A stretch of 64,000 bases of DNA, taken from Alternaria dauci. Lineage: Eukaryota; Ascomycota; Dothideomycetes; Pleosporales; Pleosporaceae. The translations under genes and the position numbers were made by a program. The stretch is from NCBI RefSeq assembly GCF_042100115.1, contig NC_091280.1, positions 496,001-560,000 on the forward strand, written 5' to 3'. Shown piece after piece: positions 23,241 to 34,461 of the stretch. Within the stretch, counting starts at the first letter, position 1. Each line of letters starts with the position of its first letter. The notes under the pieces are model-generated. The model was given only the letters and a program-made list of their open reading frames with translations, made no database searches and had not been told where the DNA came from.

Positions 23241-25607
23241 TCAAACCACAGTAACCGTTCCATTTACCCTCAGATCCAATGAACTCGCTCCAACATGCAC
23301 AATAAAATCTCCCTTCTCAACCACATACTGCATCTTCTTATCCCACAGTCCCCACTTGCTCACATCCAGCTCCACACTGACATCCACTGTCTCACCAGCC
23401 TTGATCATAACCTTCTTGAAGCCCTTGAGCTCCTTATTCGGCACCACAATACTAGCAAAGACATCTTGCACGTAGACCTGGACTACCTCCTTGCCGTCAA
23501 CGTCTGATTCGTTGGTTACGCTTACAGTCGCGGTGATCTTGTCGGTCGCGCTGACTTCGGTTTTGGAAAGCGTGACGTTTGAGTAGGTGAAATTTGCGTA
23601 GGAGAGGCCGTAGCCGAACTCGTAGAGTGGCTGAGGGGTATTGAGAACGTATTGGTGGCCGAACTGAAGTGTACCGTTTGGCAGAACAGCACCGGGATCA
23701 GTGTTTCGGCCGGAGTTCAAGTAGTCGTAGAAGATTGGGAGGGTGCCCACATCGTAAGGGAAGGAGACAGAAAGCTTGCCAGAGGGCGTGACATCGCCGA
23801 AGAGGACGTCAGCCAACCCATTACCACCCTGCTCACCGGGGTAGAACTGCTGGAGGAGAGCGGCTGCGTTGTCGGAGATCCAAGGCTCTGTGACGGGCTT
23901 TCCAGAGGAGTAGACCACGATGGTTGGTTTCCCAGTCTCGATGATGGTTTGGACGAGCTCGCCCATGGCACCGACGAGGTTGAGCGATGCGACATCTACG
24001 TGTTCACCAGTTGTGGCGTTCAGACCTTGCCAGAGCTCCTGTTGATCGCGTGACCAGGTGCCAACGACAACTACTGCGACATCAGCAGCCTCGGCCGCTG
24101 CAACCGCATCAGGGAAGCCGGATTGATCGTTTGACCAGCGCTCACACCCTAGGGCATATGTTACTGTACCGGTGGATGCACTCTGAATACCCTGCAATGG
24201 AGTAACGTTCGTGGGGTTGTACTGGGAGCGGTAGACCACGTAATCGCCCAAATTCGTAATGTTTGCCATGGGGCCAATGACAGCGATGTTGGCAGACTTG
24301 GAGAGAGGCAGGGTGTTGTTCTTGTTCTCAAGCAACACGATTGATTCCGCTTCGAGAGTCCTTGCAAGCTGGACATGTTCTTCAGGGTGGATAATGGACG
24401 CCGTGTCGTTCGTAGACAGACCTTGGTATGGGTTCTCGAATAGACCCACTGTGAACTTCGCTCGAAGCTGACGGCTTACGGCTCTGTCGACGATCGCTAT
24501 ATCAAGCTTGCCTTCTTCGACCAAACGAGGGATGTTGGCAAAGTTGTATGAGCCTCCACCCATCTCCACATCATTACCGTTCGGTAGAGCCATGAGCGTC
24601 ACTGTTTCGCTGTCGATCGGCGTGTCTGCGGTCTTGCACTGGCACAGTTTGAAGGCGCAGCAAATTCTGTCCGTGGCTCCCGCGTCTGAAGTCAGCCAGT
24701 ACTTGTAGCCCCACTCTTCACGGAGGATCGTCTCTTGCATATGGCCATCGGCGATCGAAGGTATCCCGTCGTAAGAGTGGTAGGCACCCATGATGTTCCA
24801 GGCCTCGGCGTCGATAATAGCTCGGTGAAAAGGTGGCAGCCAGGTGGTTCGTAGCTCCCGTTCACCTCCATGGACTGGTCCGAGATTAAGACCTTGCTCT
24901 GGAGCACTGAAACCAGCGAAGTGCTTGACTGTAGCGCTAACGTTCAAACTCTGCACTCCCTTAACATACTCGTATGCCATCTCGCCGGCCAGGTAACCGT
25001 CCTCTCCATACGTCTCTTCTACTCTGCCAAAACGCAGCTCGCGCGCCAAGTCCGCAAGTGGCGCAAACAATTGGTTGATACCAAGAGGTACCGACTCTTT
25101 TGCAATCGCCACAGCCATGTCGTGTATCAGCTGCGGATCCCACGAGCAAGCCTGCCCGATTGGACTGTTGTAGATGGTCGCATTGCCAACGAGTAGGCCG
25201 TGAATAGCTTCAGTCTGAACCATTGCCGGGATACCTAAGGTCGTGTTATGTAGAAGGTAGTCCTGGCCAATCTTGATGCCATTGCTGATCCACTCCGCAG
25301 GTATTGGATAGCCGACGTAGAACTGACCCGCGCGGACGCGGAAGTTCCATTCGAGACCGGTCTCGTTGACGACATTGGTAGTGACGTTGATCCAGTTCGA
25401 GATATCTCCTTGGATGAGCTGTGCAGTCTTTTCTTCGATTGTCATACGAGAAAGAAGGTCTGCCACTCGGTCCTCGATGGGAGCCGATGCATCCTTGTAG
25501 GTCGCATTGGCTGCAGCCTGTCTGCGGGCCAAATCGAGTGCGCTGGTGGGAAGAAAAAGAGCGCACCCAACAATCAGGGAGGCTGCACCGAAGAAGGACT
25601 GCCGCAT
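23241..25607 (-). CDS. Secreted glycoside hydrolase family 3 beta-glycosidase
   Basis: A single exon encodes 788 residues. A signal peptide (MRQSFFGAASLIVGCALFLP) starts the protein. The GH3 N-terminal TIM-barrel domain shows VKHFAGFSAPEQGLN and the nucleophile Asp308 in LTSDAGATD. The GH3 C-terminal domain follows (IAVIGPMAN; GKPTIVVYSSGKPV), then a fibronectin-III-like domain from about residue 690. There are many N-glycosylation sequons. A Cys-rich insert (CCAFKLCQC) follows the nucleophile. The family hydrolyses beta-glucosides or beta-xylosides from plant or fungal wall; the exact specificity is undecided. The ATG at 25607 is preferred over 25658 because it starts the signal peptide and lies a normal distance from a TATA box. 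Confidence 0.92.
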   Translation of the reverse strand: MRQSFFGAASLIVGCALFLPTSALDLARRQAAANATYKDASAPIEDRVADLLSRMTIEEKTAQLIQGDISNWINVTTNVVNETGLEWNFRVRAGQFYVGYPIPAEWISNGIKIGQDYLLHNTTLGIPAMVQTEAIHGLLVGNATIYNSPIGQACSWDPQLIHDMAVAIAKESVPLGINQLFAPLADLARELRFGRVEETYGEDGYLAGEMAYEYVKGVQSLNVSATVKHFAGFSAPEQGLNLGPVHGGERELRTTWLPPFHRAIIDAEAWNIMGAYHSYDGIPSIADGHMQETILREEWGYKYWLTSDAGATDRICCAFKLCQCKTADTPIDSETVTLMALPNGNDVEMGGGSYNFANIPRLVEEGKLDIAIVDRAVSRQLRAKFTVGLFENPYQGLSTNDTASIIHPEEHVQLARTLEAESIVLLENKNNTLPLSKSANIAVIGPMANITNLGDYVVYRSQYNPTNVTPLQGIQSASTGTVTYALGCERWSNDQSGFPDAVAAAEAADVAVVVVGTWSRDQQELWQGLNATTGEHVDVASLNLVGAMGELVQTIIETGKPTIVVYSSGKPVTEPWISDNAAALLQQFYPGEQGGNGLADVLFGDVTPSGKLSVSFPYDVGTLPIFYDYLNSGRNTDPGAVLPNGTLQFGHQYVLNTPQPLYEFGYGLSYANFTYSNVTLSKTEVSATDKITATVSVTNESDVDGKEVVQVYVQDVFASIVVPNKELKGFKKVMIKAGETVDVSVELDVSKWGLWDKKMQYVVEKGDFIVHVGASSLDLRVNGTVTVV

Positions 25608-25670
25608 ATTGGTGTGAGTGGTAGGTGCAGTCTCGCCCGGATACTGGGTTCTGGACAATGTATCTTGAGT

Positions 25671-25676
25671 CTTATA
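25671..25676 (-). promoter_or_regulatory. TATA box of the GH3 gene
   Basis: TATAAG on the minus strand, about 64 bp before the ATG at 25607 and only 12 bp before the rival ATG at 25658, which supports the downstream start. Confidence 0.5.
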
Positions 25677-26617
25677 GATTCGATTCAGGGTCTACGGACC
25701 GTTGGAATAAGCGCTTGCAGAATCCATGATGTACAGCGGACAATTGTCTCCCGAGACGCTCACTGTATATTGAGGTACCGGTTCAATGGGCGACGATCGA
25801 TGCAATGCTCATAAGCGAGGTGACGCCGAGGGCGTTGGGCTGCGTGAGCGCGTGTTAAATCTTCGAGTACAGCCGCGGCGAATGTCGGAAGGCTTGCTGC
25901 ATTCATACTCATCTTGAAAACGCGTGATTTTGTGACTTGACGCGTTGAATCGAAGTGATGAAGGCCGTGTAAAGTGTGTGGAGTCTGAGGTTTGATTGAC
26001 GGAAGAAATGGTGGCTTGCGCTAGCCAAGGCGGGCTCTCCCCCGCTTCTGATCTTCAGCGAACAAAGCTCTCCGCACTTCAACCCCGGATCATCTCAATC
26101 AATGAACCTTTCTGAAATAGTCTCATGTACCGTTTGTGCTCCTTCGGAAACTAGGGATCAGATCCGCAAGCTTCGCCGCATTGTTGCGTTCGCTGCTTGC
26201 TCAATGACGTCGCAGGTGTTGGCAATTGAAGGAAGCCCACCTCGAGTTACAACTTTCATTGAACATTATCTAATATTCTAAACCTCGACGACCGCGGTCG
26301 AGAATCTTATCACTGATCTGACTTTCGTATTTCCATGTCTCTCGCTCGTATAGTTCCATGCCAACAAGACCTCAATCTATCCTACTTCTTGACCGAAACC
26401 ATGCCCAAAATCTCCAACTCTACCTTAAACGCCATCTCAATCGTGCACCTGGTATATCCTCCTCTTACTTACCTTGGTAGTTGATCAACTACAGTTAAAA
26501 AAACATTAAAATAATAATCGTAATAATAACATAAGAACCGTAAAATCGTCGTTCTCTCTCGTAAAACACCTCGCTCGTAACGATAACGAGGAAAATCATG
26601 CAAAGAAGGCCATATCG
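25677..26617. other. Intergenic region, GH3 promoter
   Basis: I see no gene. An AT-rich patch with repeated AATAAT units lies around 26500-26560, next to the 3' end of the wall-protein gene, and may hold its polyadenylation signals. Confidence 0.45.
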
Positions 26618-27974
26618 CTAATAAACAAATACGCTTACTACACCAAAGAAAGCAACCCACCAAACCCTCTCTTTGTTCCTCTCACTCATGACACCCGATG
26701 CGCCCGCCGCGCTGGGCGCAGGCGGTACACTGGTGCCATACTGTGAGATGGTCGTCGAGGTAGGCGTTGCGGCAGTGCTGAGCGCCGAGCCAGCGACGTT
26801 TGCGCTGGATGGTTCGGGTGTAGGACGTGAGATGGGAGGTGCAGAGCCTCGGGAGGCGGAGGGGTTGTATGAGAACGGTGGTGCGGTGGAGAACTCCGCG
26901 TTGGATTCGGTGCTCGATGGAGATGATGGTGTTGGAGTTGTGACTGTGGATGTTGAGAGCGTGGTGGATGGTGAGCTTGGTGTCGAATCTACTGCTGATG
27001 ACGACACAGCCACATTGCTTGTTGACGTCAAAGTCGGCGGAGCTGATGATGTAGACGAGGATGCAGTGGGGAGTACAACCACGGTCGTTGTTGTCGTCCT
27101 TGATATAGTTGGGCTGGCGCTTGATAGAGAAGGAATTTGTGGCGTGGGGGTAAAGATGATGGTAGTCGTAGTGGTCGTATAGGTCGTCGCAATCGATCGC
27201 TGGGTGATATCGGATAGTAGGATGGACGACAACAACCCGAGATCTATGGTTGAGCTAGCCGGGAGGAGGATAGACGACAGAAGCCCAAGATCTATGCTAG
27301 AGCTGGCTAGTTCCTCACCTTTGCCAACTTCAGCAGCCATGGCTATGCCAGGAAGGATGCTGGTAACGACAGCAGATGAAGGCGCAACGCTGAGAGAGCT
27401 CTGGGTTACGGAAGCTGGAAGAGTTGTTGAGCAATCCGAAGTCGATGGCGTTGGAAGGGTTGCGTTGGAAGCAATACTTGAATTTGGTTGTGCTGTGGCA
27501 TACACTGTTTCGGCGACGACTATCACGACCGCGGGGGGATACTCTAAAGTCGGAATTGACGAAGGTGAGGTGACAATCGCTGAGCTTGCCAGTGGCGAGT
27601 AGATGAGAGTAGCGTTCTGTGTTGTAACGTTGGACGAACTTGATACTGACAATGCTGTTGATACTTCTGGCAAGGAGCTGGAGACTGCATAGACAACAGA
27701 TGTATTTGACGATGATGTTGGGTAAGGGGCGACAATGGCTGTACTAGACTCTGATGTCGATATTGATAGGGCAGTTGGCGGTGTTGGTAGTCCAGGAGCA
27801 TGTATATGTGGTCGTGGTGTTCCGATTGTGGTAGCTATCAAGGTCAGTAAATTGCAATCTTCCAAGCCATCATACCATCTACTCACTACTATTGACATAA
27901 TGTGGTTTTGGCACTACACCACCGAGCACACCCACCGACAGTGTACTCAGCTGAATTACTATTGAGCTTCTCAT
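26618..27974 (-). CDS. Ser/Thr-rich mucin-like wall protein, probably GPI-anchored
   Basis: Two exons (27974-27887, 27834-26618) encode 434 residues. Exon 1 supplies a hydrophobic signal-like start (MRSSIVIQLSTLSVGVLGGV). The body is more than one-third Ser and Thr with many Pro and Val, typical of heavily O-mannosylated surface proteins. An 11-residue unit IDLGLLSSILL occurs twice about 18 residues apart. The C-terminus has small residues (SAAGASG), a short polar stretch and a hydrophobic tail (WWVAFFGVVSVFVY), the layout of a GPI-attachment signal. No catalytic domain is seen. The opposite strand carries long open frames only because of the repetitive composition. Confidence 0.75.
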
Positions 27975-28996
27975 AGTGAACGAATGTGGACTGTGATCGC
28001 GCAAAGAACGACGTGCTGCTATTGGCCCGACACAAAGATCCCAAGAAGATCCGACAGCGACAGGAACAAAAAGACTGCAGATTGAACAAAACACAAAGCG
28101 TTGACGACAGAACTATTCCGAGCAGCCCTAAATTCATATGTATTAATACTGGGGGCTGATATCGACCCTTCCCGAAAACCGGGGTGGCAGGTCGCCAGCC
28201 ACCAGCGGGCAATCCTACGAAAAAGCATGCTTGTCGCACAACAACGTTCGGTGTAGCGCAGTGCACATACACAACCTATGCACCGTGCCAACGGCAGCCA
28301 TATGAAACTTACCGGTATATCAATTCGACAAGCTTAGGACAGCGGTCGAGATGCTGCGATAATGCGGTGAGTGATGCGACGATGAAGTTGGGCAAGGAGG
28401 GCGGGTGTTGCACGGACCTTGACCACGTCAAAACTTGGTAGCCAGCGCGACAAGGCTTCGTGATACCCGCGCGACGCGTTGTACATACCCATGGGTAGCA
28501 GAACCTGCAAATCACTGTGGCACTGACCCGCAGCATATCGAGAGCCGAGTCGTGGTTATCCCGCCGGCAGCGCAGAGGACGGAAAGCGACGGATCGTGGA
28601 CCGCTTTGCCTTGGCTTCAAGAGCCAGCACGGCCTAGACGTCAAATTCAGTGTGACCTTGAGAATGCTCTGTGATGGGGTCACGATAGAAGGATCCATGC
28701 AGTGAGATGAGGTCAAGATGAAGAGTCATGTGCAGAAGAAGGATTTATATTTATTTCCAAGTAAAGCATGAGATGCGTGGTTTGGCATGGACGCACCGCA
28801 CATAATCTATAGCCTCATTTGTTAGCAGAGTTCTCAAACAGAAGCAGCAGAAGGACAGAATGAGTTGGATGCGAATCAGACAGCAGTTGGTACAATTTTT
28901 GGTCGACATTGAATTCCGATCAGGTCTGTGATTAAAAGGTTTTTTCATCATTGCACATGAGAGGGAGGAAGCCGTGTGGACTTACCATGGATAATT
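27975..28996. other. Intergenic region between wall-protein and phosphatase genes
   Basis: About 1 kb holding the wall-protein promoter and the 3' end of the histidine phosphatase gene. Short frames on both strands show nothing recognisable. Confidence 0.45.
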
Positions 28997-30053
28997 TCAA
29001 ACAGTTTTGCAACGCTTGAAGAAAACCTTGATGCTGCTTTGCGATGCATCATGGCGAGAACTTCCAATACCACCGCGAGTGCGTTTGATGCCGCGGAGAT
29101 GGTCTTTACCATTGATCGCAAGGATGGTAGAGGACCATCCTCTTGCAATGCGCGGCCTGATGGGCGGTGAGGCTACGACAGCTACCCTGGTAGACATTTG
29201 TGAAACCTGATGGCGGGCAGAACCATGTTCGGTCGCGGGATGTGATGCTTCGACCTTTTCCTGACCCTCATAGGTAGCCGGCATTTCTGCAAGCGACGAA
29301 CAACGTTCTAGTGCAGGTACCACAGGTACGTGCGGAGTGACACTGGAATCACCACGTTTTACTCTCGTCATGCGCAACTCAAGATAGCCGGTATTCGACC
29401 AACCACCCAGGTGCTCGAGCGACGGTCGCGCTGTTGATTGGAGGTCCGGCAAGAGCGCAACGCTTTTGTGCGGAAGGCGCAACAGTAGGCGCTTCCAAAG
29501 GATAGAGAGGAAGATGCCGTGCGAGACTATCGCAACGACAAGGTCGGCATCTCTGGACGGTGCATCGAGGAGCGGCAATAGATGCTCATCAAGGAATGAG
29601 TCAGCTCGACGCGCCATGCTGTCTTTCGACTCGGCATCCACGAAGCTTGCTGTGTCCTTGTTCTCCGGCCAATCGTGGAATTTCTTCCCCTCCATCGAAC
29701 CGAAATCCTTCTCCATCAGCACCGGAAGCTGCATGACATCCGGTACTGCTTTCGCATTGGTGCCATCGCTTGCCGGCGTCAACTGAGCCTCTCGGATTTT
29801 GCCGGCAGTTTTCACAGCCCGCTGGAGATGCGACGAGAAGAGGTGGGTGAAGGTCAAATCCAGACACTTGAAGTGCAGACCCAGGCGTGTGGCCTGTTGG
29901 TAACCATGATTGGTGAGCGCTGAATCTCTACTACCGGCACTGAAACTGTTAGCAAAGAGAAGGGTCGAGCTGGTGATGTGCTTACTAGAGCTGCGCGACA
30001 TTGTCGACTGTTTCTCCATGGCGGATTAGAAACAGTCTCATCGATCGCGCCAT
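28997..30053 (-). CDS. Histidine phosphatase (phosphoglycerate mutase-like) family protein
   Basis: Two exons (30053-29986, 29939-28997) encode 336 residues. Exon 1 holds the catalytic motif LFLIRHGETVDN with the phospho-acceptor His12. Exon 2 continues YAGSRDSALTNHGYQQATRLG, then SSHLQRAVKTA, a Glu-containing DFGSMEGK and the second catalytic His in VSHGIFLSILW. The C-terminal tail is basic (IKRTRGGIGSSRHD ... FFKR), seen in a fungal subgroup and possibly nuclear. A start at the ATG for MARSM or 12 nt downstream (MRLFLI) is possible. The family covers phosphatases of sugar phosphates and proteins as well as mutases, so the substrate is not assigned. Confidence 0.9.
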
Positions 30054-31344
30054 TGTGCCCACAAAGGGCGGTATGAAGCGTCATCGAGCTTCATGGATGG
30101 ATGAGCGAGCTGTGCAAGGAAGAGGAGAGCTCTGGGAATGTCCGCGAATCATTTTCGCTGGAGGGGTCCGTGTTAGCGTGGTGATGACTAAGCGGTTCTG
30201 AGATTCCTCTTCCTCTTCTCTCTCGCCCATCCACATCCCGGCAGCCTACAACACCTTTTTGCACTCTCGACATGTTTCCAACATCAGCCCAAGGCTATAT
30301 CCCAGGTGTTGCACATCATGAGATTGGCTGTACAATCTACGTCGACCAAATTCCTTTTTCCGCACGCAGTCGTTAGAGACACCAGCCTGAGAACCATTGA
30401 CGGCGCATGCTTTGATTACAATGATTATGTACAGAGTCCTTGAAGTAAGCATAAGGACTTGAACATGCTACAGCTGAAGCTGGTATTCACGGTTTATGCG
30501 CCACCAGTCATTAATGTTCTCGAGTGAACGAGACTGCAACGCTGATGCACCAGGGTAACTCGATGACCAACAAGATCTGTCCGCCATCGCATACATACGT
30601 ACCGATTACGATGATTCATATCTGACTTTGCTTTCTTATGGCTAGCTCTCATTCTGCTTAGCCCGGAGGAGGCCGATCCTAGTCGACACGGCACCGCTTT
30701 CCATCGTACTCTCAACACGTCAAAAGGCAAACGCTACAGGCCTTCACATCATCCCATTCCCTTTCTAGACGCATTTCCTCCATGGAGCTTATACGGGGTG
30801 AACGTGACTTCGACTAGTACCACTCACCTCTGCACTTCTCTTTTCTCGCTCTTCTCCCGGCTCGACCAGTCTTGTTCGACTTCCAAAGTAAAGACGCACA
30901 CTCCGTTTGCAGCCTTCATCATTCTTCAAACACACCCCAACCCTTCCGCCCCCCTCTTTCCGGTTCTCGCCCTTACCAGGTTCTTCAAGACAGCGAAATC
31001 TGTTCACTTAGTTTTCTACTCGCGCTATACCTTTACAATTCTATCTTCATGTACCGCTAGTTTGCCAATAAGCTCGCTAGCTTTGGAGACATTGACAGCG
31101 ACCTATGTAACGGTTTGGATCATTTTTCTTGGCGCTCTCTTAGTTGGTGCGGGACTTACCTGTTGAGCTCCTCTTACCCTAGCCTTTCAAGCTCGCCGCC
31201 TCAGCATCAAGAAACGCCAAGTCGACGCTTGGAACCCCTCACCAGGACACGTCCTGTCCACTGGCTGCAGGCCACCTTTCTCCACCAATATTTCTCATTG
31301 CGACGTCGACCGATCTGTACCGGTCTTACTGGCCCGCTTCAGAC
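30054..31344. other. Divergent intergenic region with pyrimidine-rich leader
   Basis: It separates the phosphatase gene (minus) and the triple-cluster regulator (plus). From about 30760 to 31340 the plus strand is C/T-rich, as in long fungal 5' leaders. A 122-codon open frame there (30798-31166) looks compositional rather than coding. Confidence 0.45.
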
Positions 31345-33907
31345 ATGAGCACAACCGTAAACCATAGCATGCCACCCAGACCTGACGTCGAGTTTGACTT
31401 CAACCTTCCTCATGGAATCGGTGCCGATGAGAGCGTCAAAGGGGATCTTCCCTCCGCCCACGGCCACCAAGAAGATGATGACTTGTCGACAGCTATACAC
31501 GAACATGTCGAGCAAGACATCGACATCGACATCGACATCGACATGCCTGACCGAAGTAACGACGACAACAGCATACACGACCAAAAGCCAAGTTATCAAG
31601 TTATGGATTACCAGACACTTGAACAAGGATTCTCTGATGATGACGACGTTCCCATTCACCAGGCTCGGAAGTCTCCGCCTACCAACAAGAAATCACCGAG
31701 GAATGATGATAGCGATGATGAAACAAGCTCTAGAAGCAAGAGGCCACGTCAGTCCCTTTTTGGGGGACCGACAGATGAAGTTGAAGAAGACCAACATGAC
31801 GACCTTTTCGAAGAATTGTTTGGGGAAGACCTAGCAGACCAGGCTGACAACATACCTGGCTCTGAGGTTCCGAAAGAAAGCATCAGCAGCCGCCTGCCCA
31901 GTTTGAATCTCGAAGTGCAAGAGACTGAAGCCCACCCATCTGAGCAGCCACTCAATCTTGGCTTTGGACTCGAGGAATCTGATAGAGACAGCATGTCTCC
32001 CAGAGCATCTCCGGCGCTATCTGACGGCGATATCGTAATTCCTCCCGATACTCAGGTATGTGCAATCAATGTGCGACCGTCATAGCAGCTACATATTAAC
32101 TCTAACAGCCAGCCTATGGATTGCGTCAAGGCATCGAACGAAGAGCTGCGTATACATATATCGACCAGGACGAGTCCGGCAATTTTGATCCCGTATACGA
32201 AACCCAGAACAAAGCGCGGAGGCTCAAGATGGCAAAAACAGCGAAAGTTGCCCAGGCTGCACGGCGACTCAAAAAAGACCAACAGCGTGCCTCTAAAGAG
32301 CCGATTTTGAAGTGCATCGTCAAGCTTCGCATTAGGAATTTCGGCAACGTGAAGAACATCACCAACGACCAGGACAATTGGCCAGAATACTGGTCAGATA
32401 TTGATTCCGATGCTGAGCGCGAACTACAAGAGCATCGCGCATTCTTCCGTCGCAACACACCCAATCGTCGCACGCAGACTCCAATTCAAGATCCCCGCTC
32501 CGAGGTTGAGGATCTAACAGGCCACCCAGCAGCGCGAGGCTGCACATCCTGTCGCGTACATGGGATCAAGTGCTCTATGGTGGCAGGTGGTACATATCCA
32601 TGTCAGTACTGCTGCGATGTAGACCAGGACTGTCAACCCATCATCGCACCTACCGAGAAAGGGCGCTGCAAGCAATGCGTTGATGACGGTATCGACTACT
32701 GTTCTTTCGAAGACGAGCCTGGTCAGGCAATTTGCGACCATTGCGCCGAGAATGAGCACATTTGCGAAGCACTTCCGCCAGTTGGCTACCGTGCCAAGAG
32801 GATCGTCATCGACGAAGTAATCTATACTGAAGACCGACCATACATAAAGTGCACCAACTGTCGCCGAGAGAAGAATCGCTGCAGCCTAAAGAAGAAGACC
32901 GACAAACCACCATGCAAACAATGCAAGAAGCACAACATCGGCTGCACCTTCTACGAGATCCCAAAAGTAGTGAAAGAGAAGAAAGCCAAAGCCAAGGGGC
33001 CCACAGAAGGGGACGCACCTGAAGTCGCAATTCCAGACCATGACTACTTCACCAAGGAAGATTTAGACGACTTGTACAACGAGGACGTGCGCATGGAGTC
33101 ACGCTCACCAACCCCCGAGATTGAGATGGAAGATGAGGCGGGTCACAAGGGCACGCTGACCAAGATCATGACCTGCTTCGCGCATCCTATTCAGTTCGGT
33201 GGCATCACAAACACTTCTGACTGCAACTTTTGTGAGATCCCCGTGTTCGGATTCTTTGGCCATTTTGAGAAGGAGGTTCATGTGATTCGTTGGTACGGCG
33301 GACATGGATATACGGAAGTCGGCGGTGGTTATGCACAAGATAAGAACGAGGTGACGACTATGTGTCAAGATTGCGTTATTAGTAAGTTATATGTTGCAAG
33401 AGCATCGTCGATACTGGGAATTTCTTGGTATCAGTGTTACTAATGGTTGTACTAGGCAGGATGCAGATCGTGTCTTGCGAAGGACATGATATGCAGCGCA
33501 TTTTCGCCGACAACACAGTCTCAAGTTTCGCTGAAACAACTGCCGCTTTATTAGAGGCTGCTGAAACCTACACAGATGTCCAGCAGCAACTTGAGCGCTG
33601 GTGCTCAATGTGTTTTTCTCCCGCAGCGTTCGCCTGTTGCGCGAGGCAAACATCACTCTTCAATACCGAAGTGCAGCTCGACGGATGCGGTCTAAGGCTC
33701 TGTGTGAGCTGTGAAATTACGCTTAGAGAAAGCTTCAATGGGGACAGCAGCCTTATGGCTGAGGCGCTTGACCATGAGAGCAAGGCTAAGGGGGAAGAAG
33801 ATCTATCACGAGGCGAAGCGGTGGTTAGAGCGGACGTCGGATTCCTTTCCAATGAAGGAATGATGATGAAGAGTCTCTATTTTGAGGTAGCTAAAGCAGA
33901 CGCTTAG
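31345..33907 (+). CDS. Nuclear protein with three Zn2Cys6-like clusters
   Basis: Three exons (31345-32055, 32109-33381, 33456-33907) encode 811 residues. The N-terminal 230 residues are acidic and disordered, with an Asp-Ile repeat and a Lys/Arg nuclear signal (SKRPRQ). Three Cys-rich clusters follow in exon 2: C-x2-C-x6-C-x9-C-x2-C-x6-C (CTSCRVHGIKC...); a looser one (CKQCVDDGIDYC ... CDHC); and a canonical Zn2Cys6 (CTNCRREKNRCSLKKK ... CKQCKKHNIGC). The C-terminal third has further CxxC pairs (MCQDC, WCSMC, LCVSCE). Only the third cluster has the basic residues needed for typical CGG-site binding. A regulator of transcription is likely; targets are unknown. Confidence 0.85.
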
Positions 33908-34461
33908 CTTGCCCTGTGGGCGTTGACAACGGTATGGAGAATGGTGCGCTGTGGGCGCGCGAGAGCTACGGGCACGTAGTGACTCATCGGTTTTCTGCCG
34001 AACTGATATCGTTCTCAAACACAAATATCTTGTACAATGAAATCACTTCGGACTTTGTCAAGTTAAACAATATGGTTGATTGTGGTCTTTTTTTTTCTAT
34101 TGAAGCTGAAGATTGCGTTTGAGGTGTCCGTGCTCGCAGGCTTTCCCCCGCGGAAACTATGACGCGATGAAGCTGCGCGCCTCCTTTCCTCCCCCCAACC
34201 TCGCCATTTACCCGCATCGCAACGACATTGTGAGTAAAGGCCCGATGTTTTCGGCAGACTGCTTGCTATCCAGTATATCATGTCTTGACTAGAGACGACA
34301 TGGCTATAGTATTCCGGGAACGTGTGGGAACGACGCGTGTACCTCCAGCACACAGCAACTGGCGCATGATCACCATGGGACATAAACGAAGATTTGAAAG
34401 CCAGCAAGAACTCTGAAAGTTTTTGCATTCCTAGCTCTACTAATACTAAAGTAAAAAGATG
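33908..34461. other. Convergent 3' region
   Basis: The gap lies between the convergent regulator and TauD-type genes. A T-run lies at 34088-34096. I see no coding sequence. Confidence 0.45.

Noticed and set aside
26673..27602. Two long plus-strand open frames (169 and 132 codons) rich in Val, Asp and Gly
   Set aside because: They are the antisense of the Ser/Thr-rich wall protein; repetitive composition removes stops on both strands, and the minus-strand gene has a signal peptide, an intron and a GPI-like end.
30798..31166. 122-codon open frame upstream of the triple-cluster regulator
   Set aside because: It lies in C/T-rich leader-like DNA, has no recognisable motif and is better explained as an untranslated leader.
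33456..33545. Alternative acceptor 6 nt downstream in the regulator's last intron giving a CRSCLAK frame
   Set aside because: That frame soon stops and loses the Cys-rich C-terminal region, whereas the chosen acceptor keeps it open to 33907.
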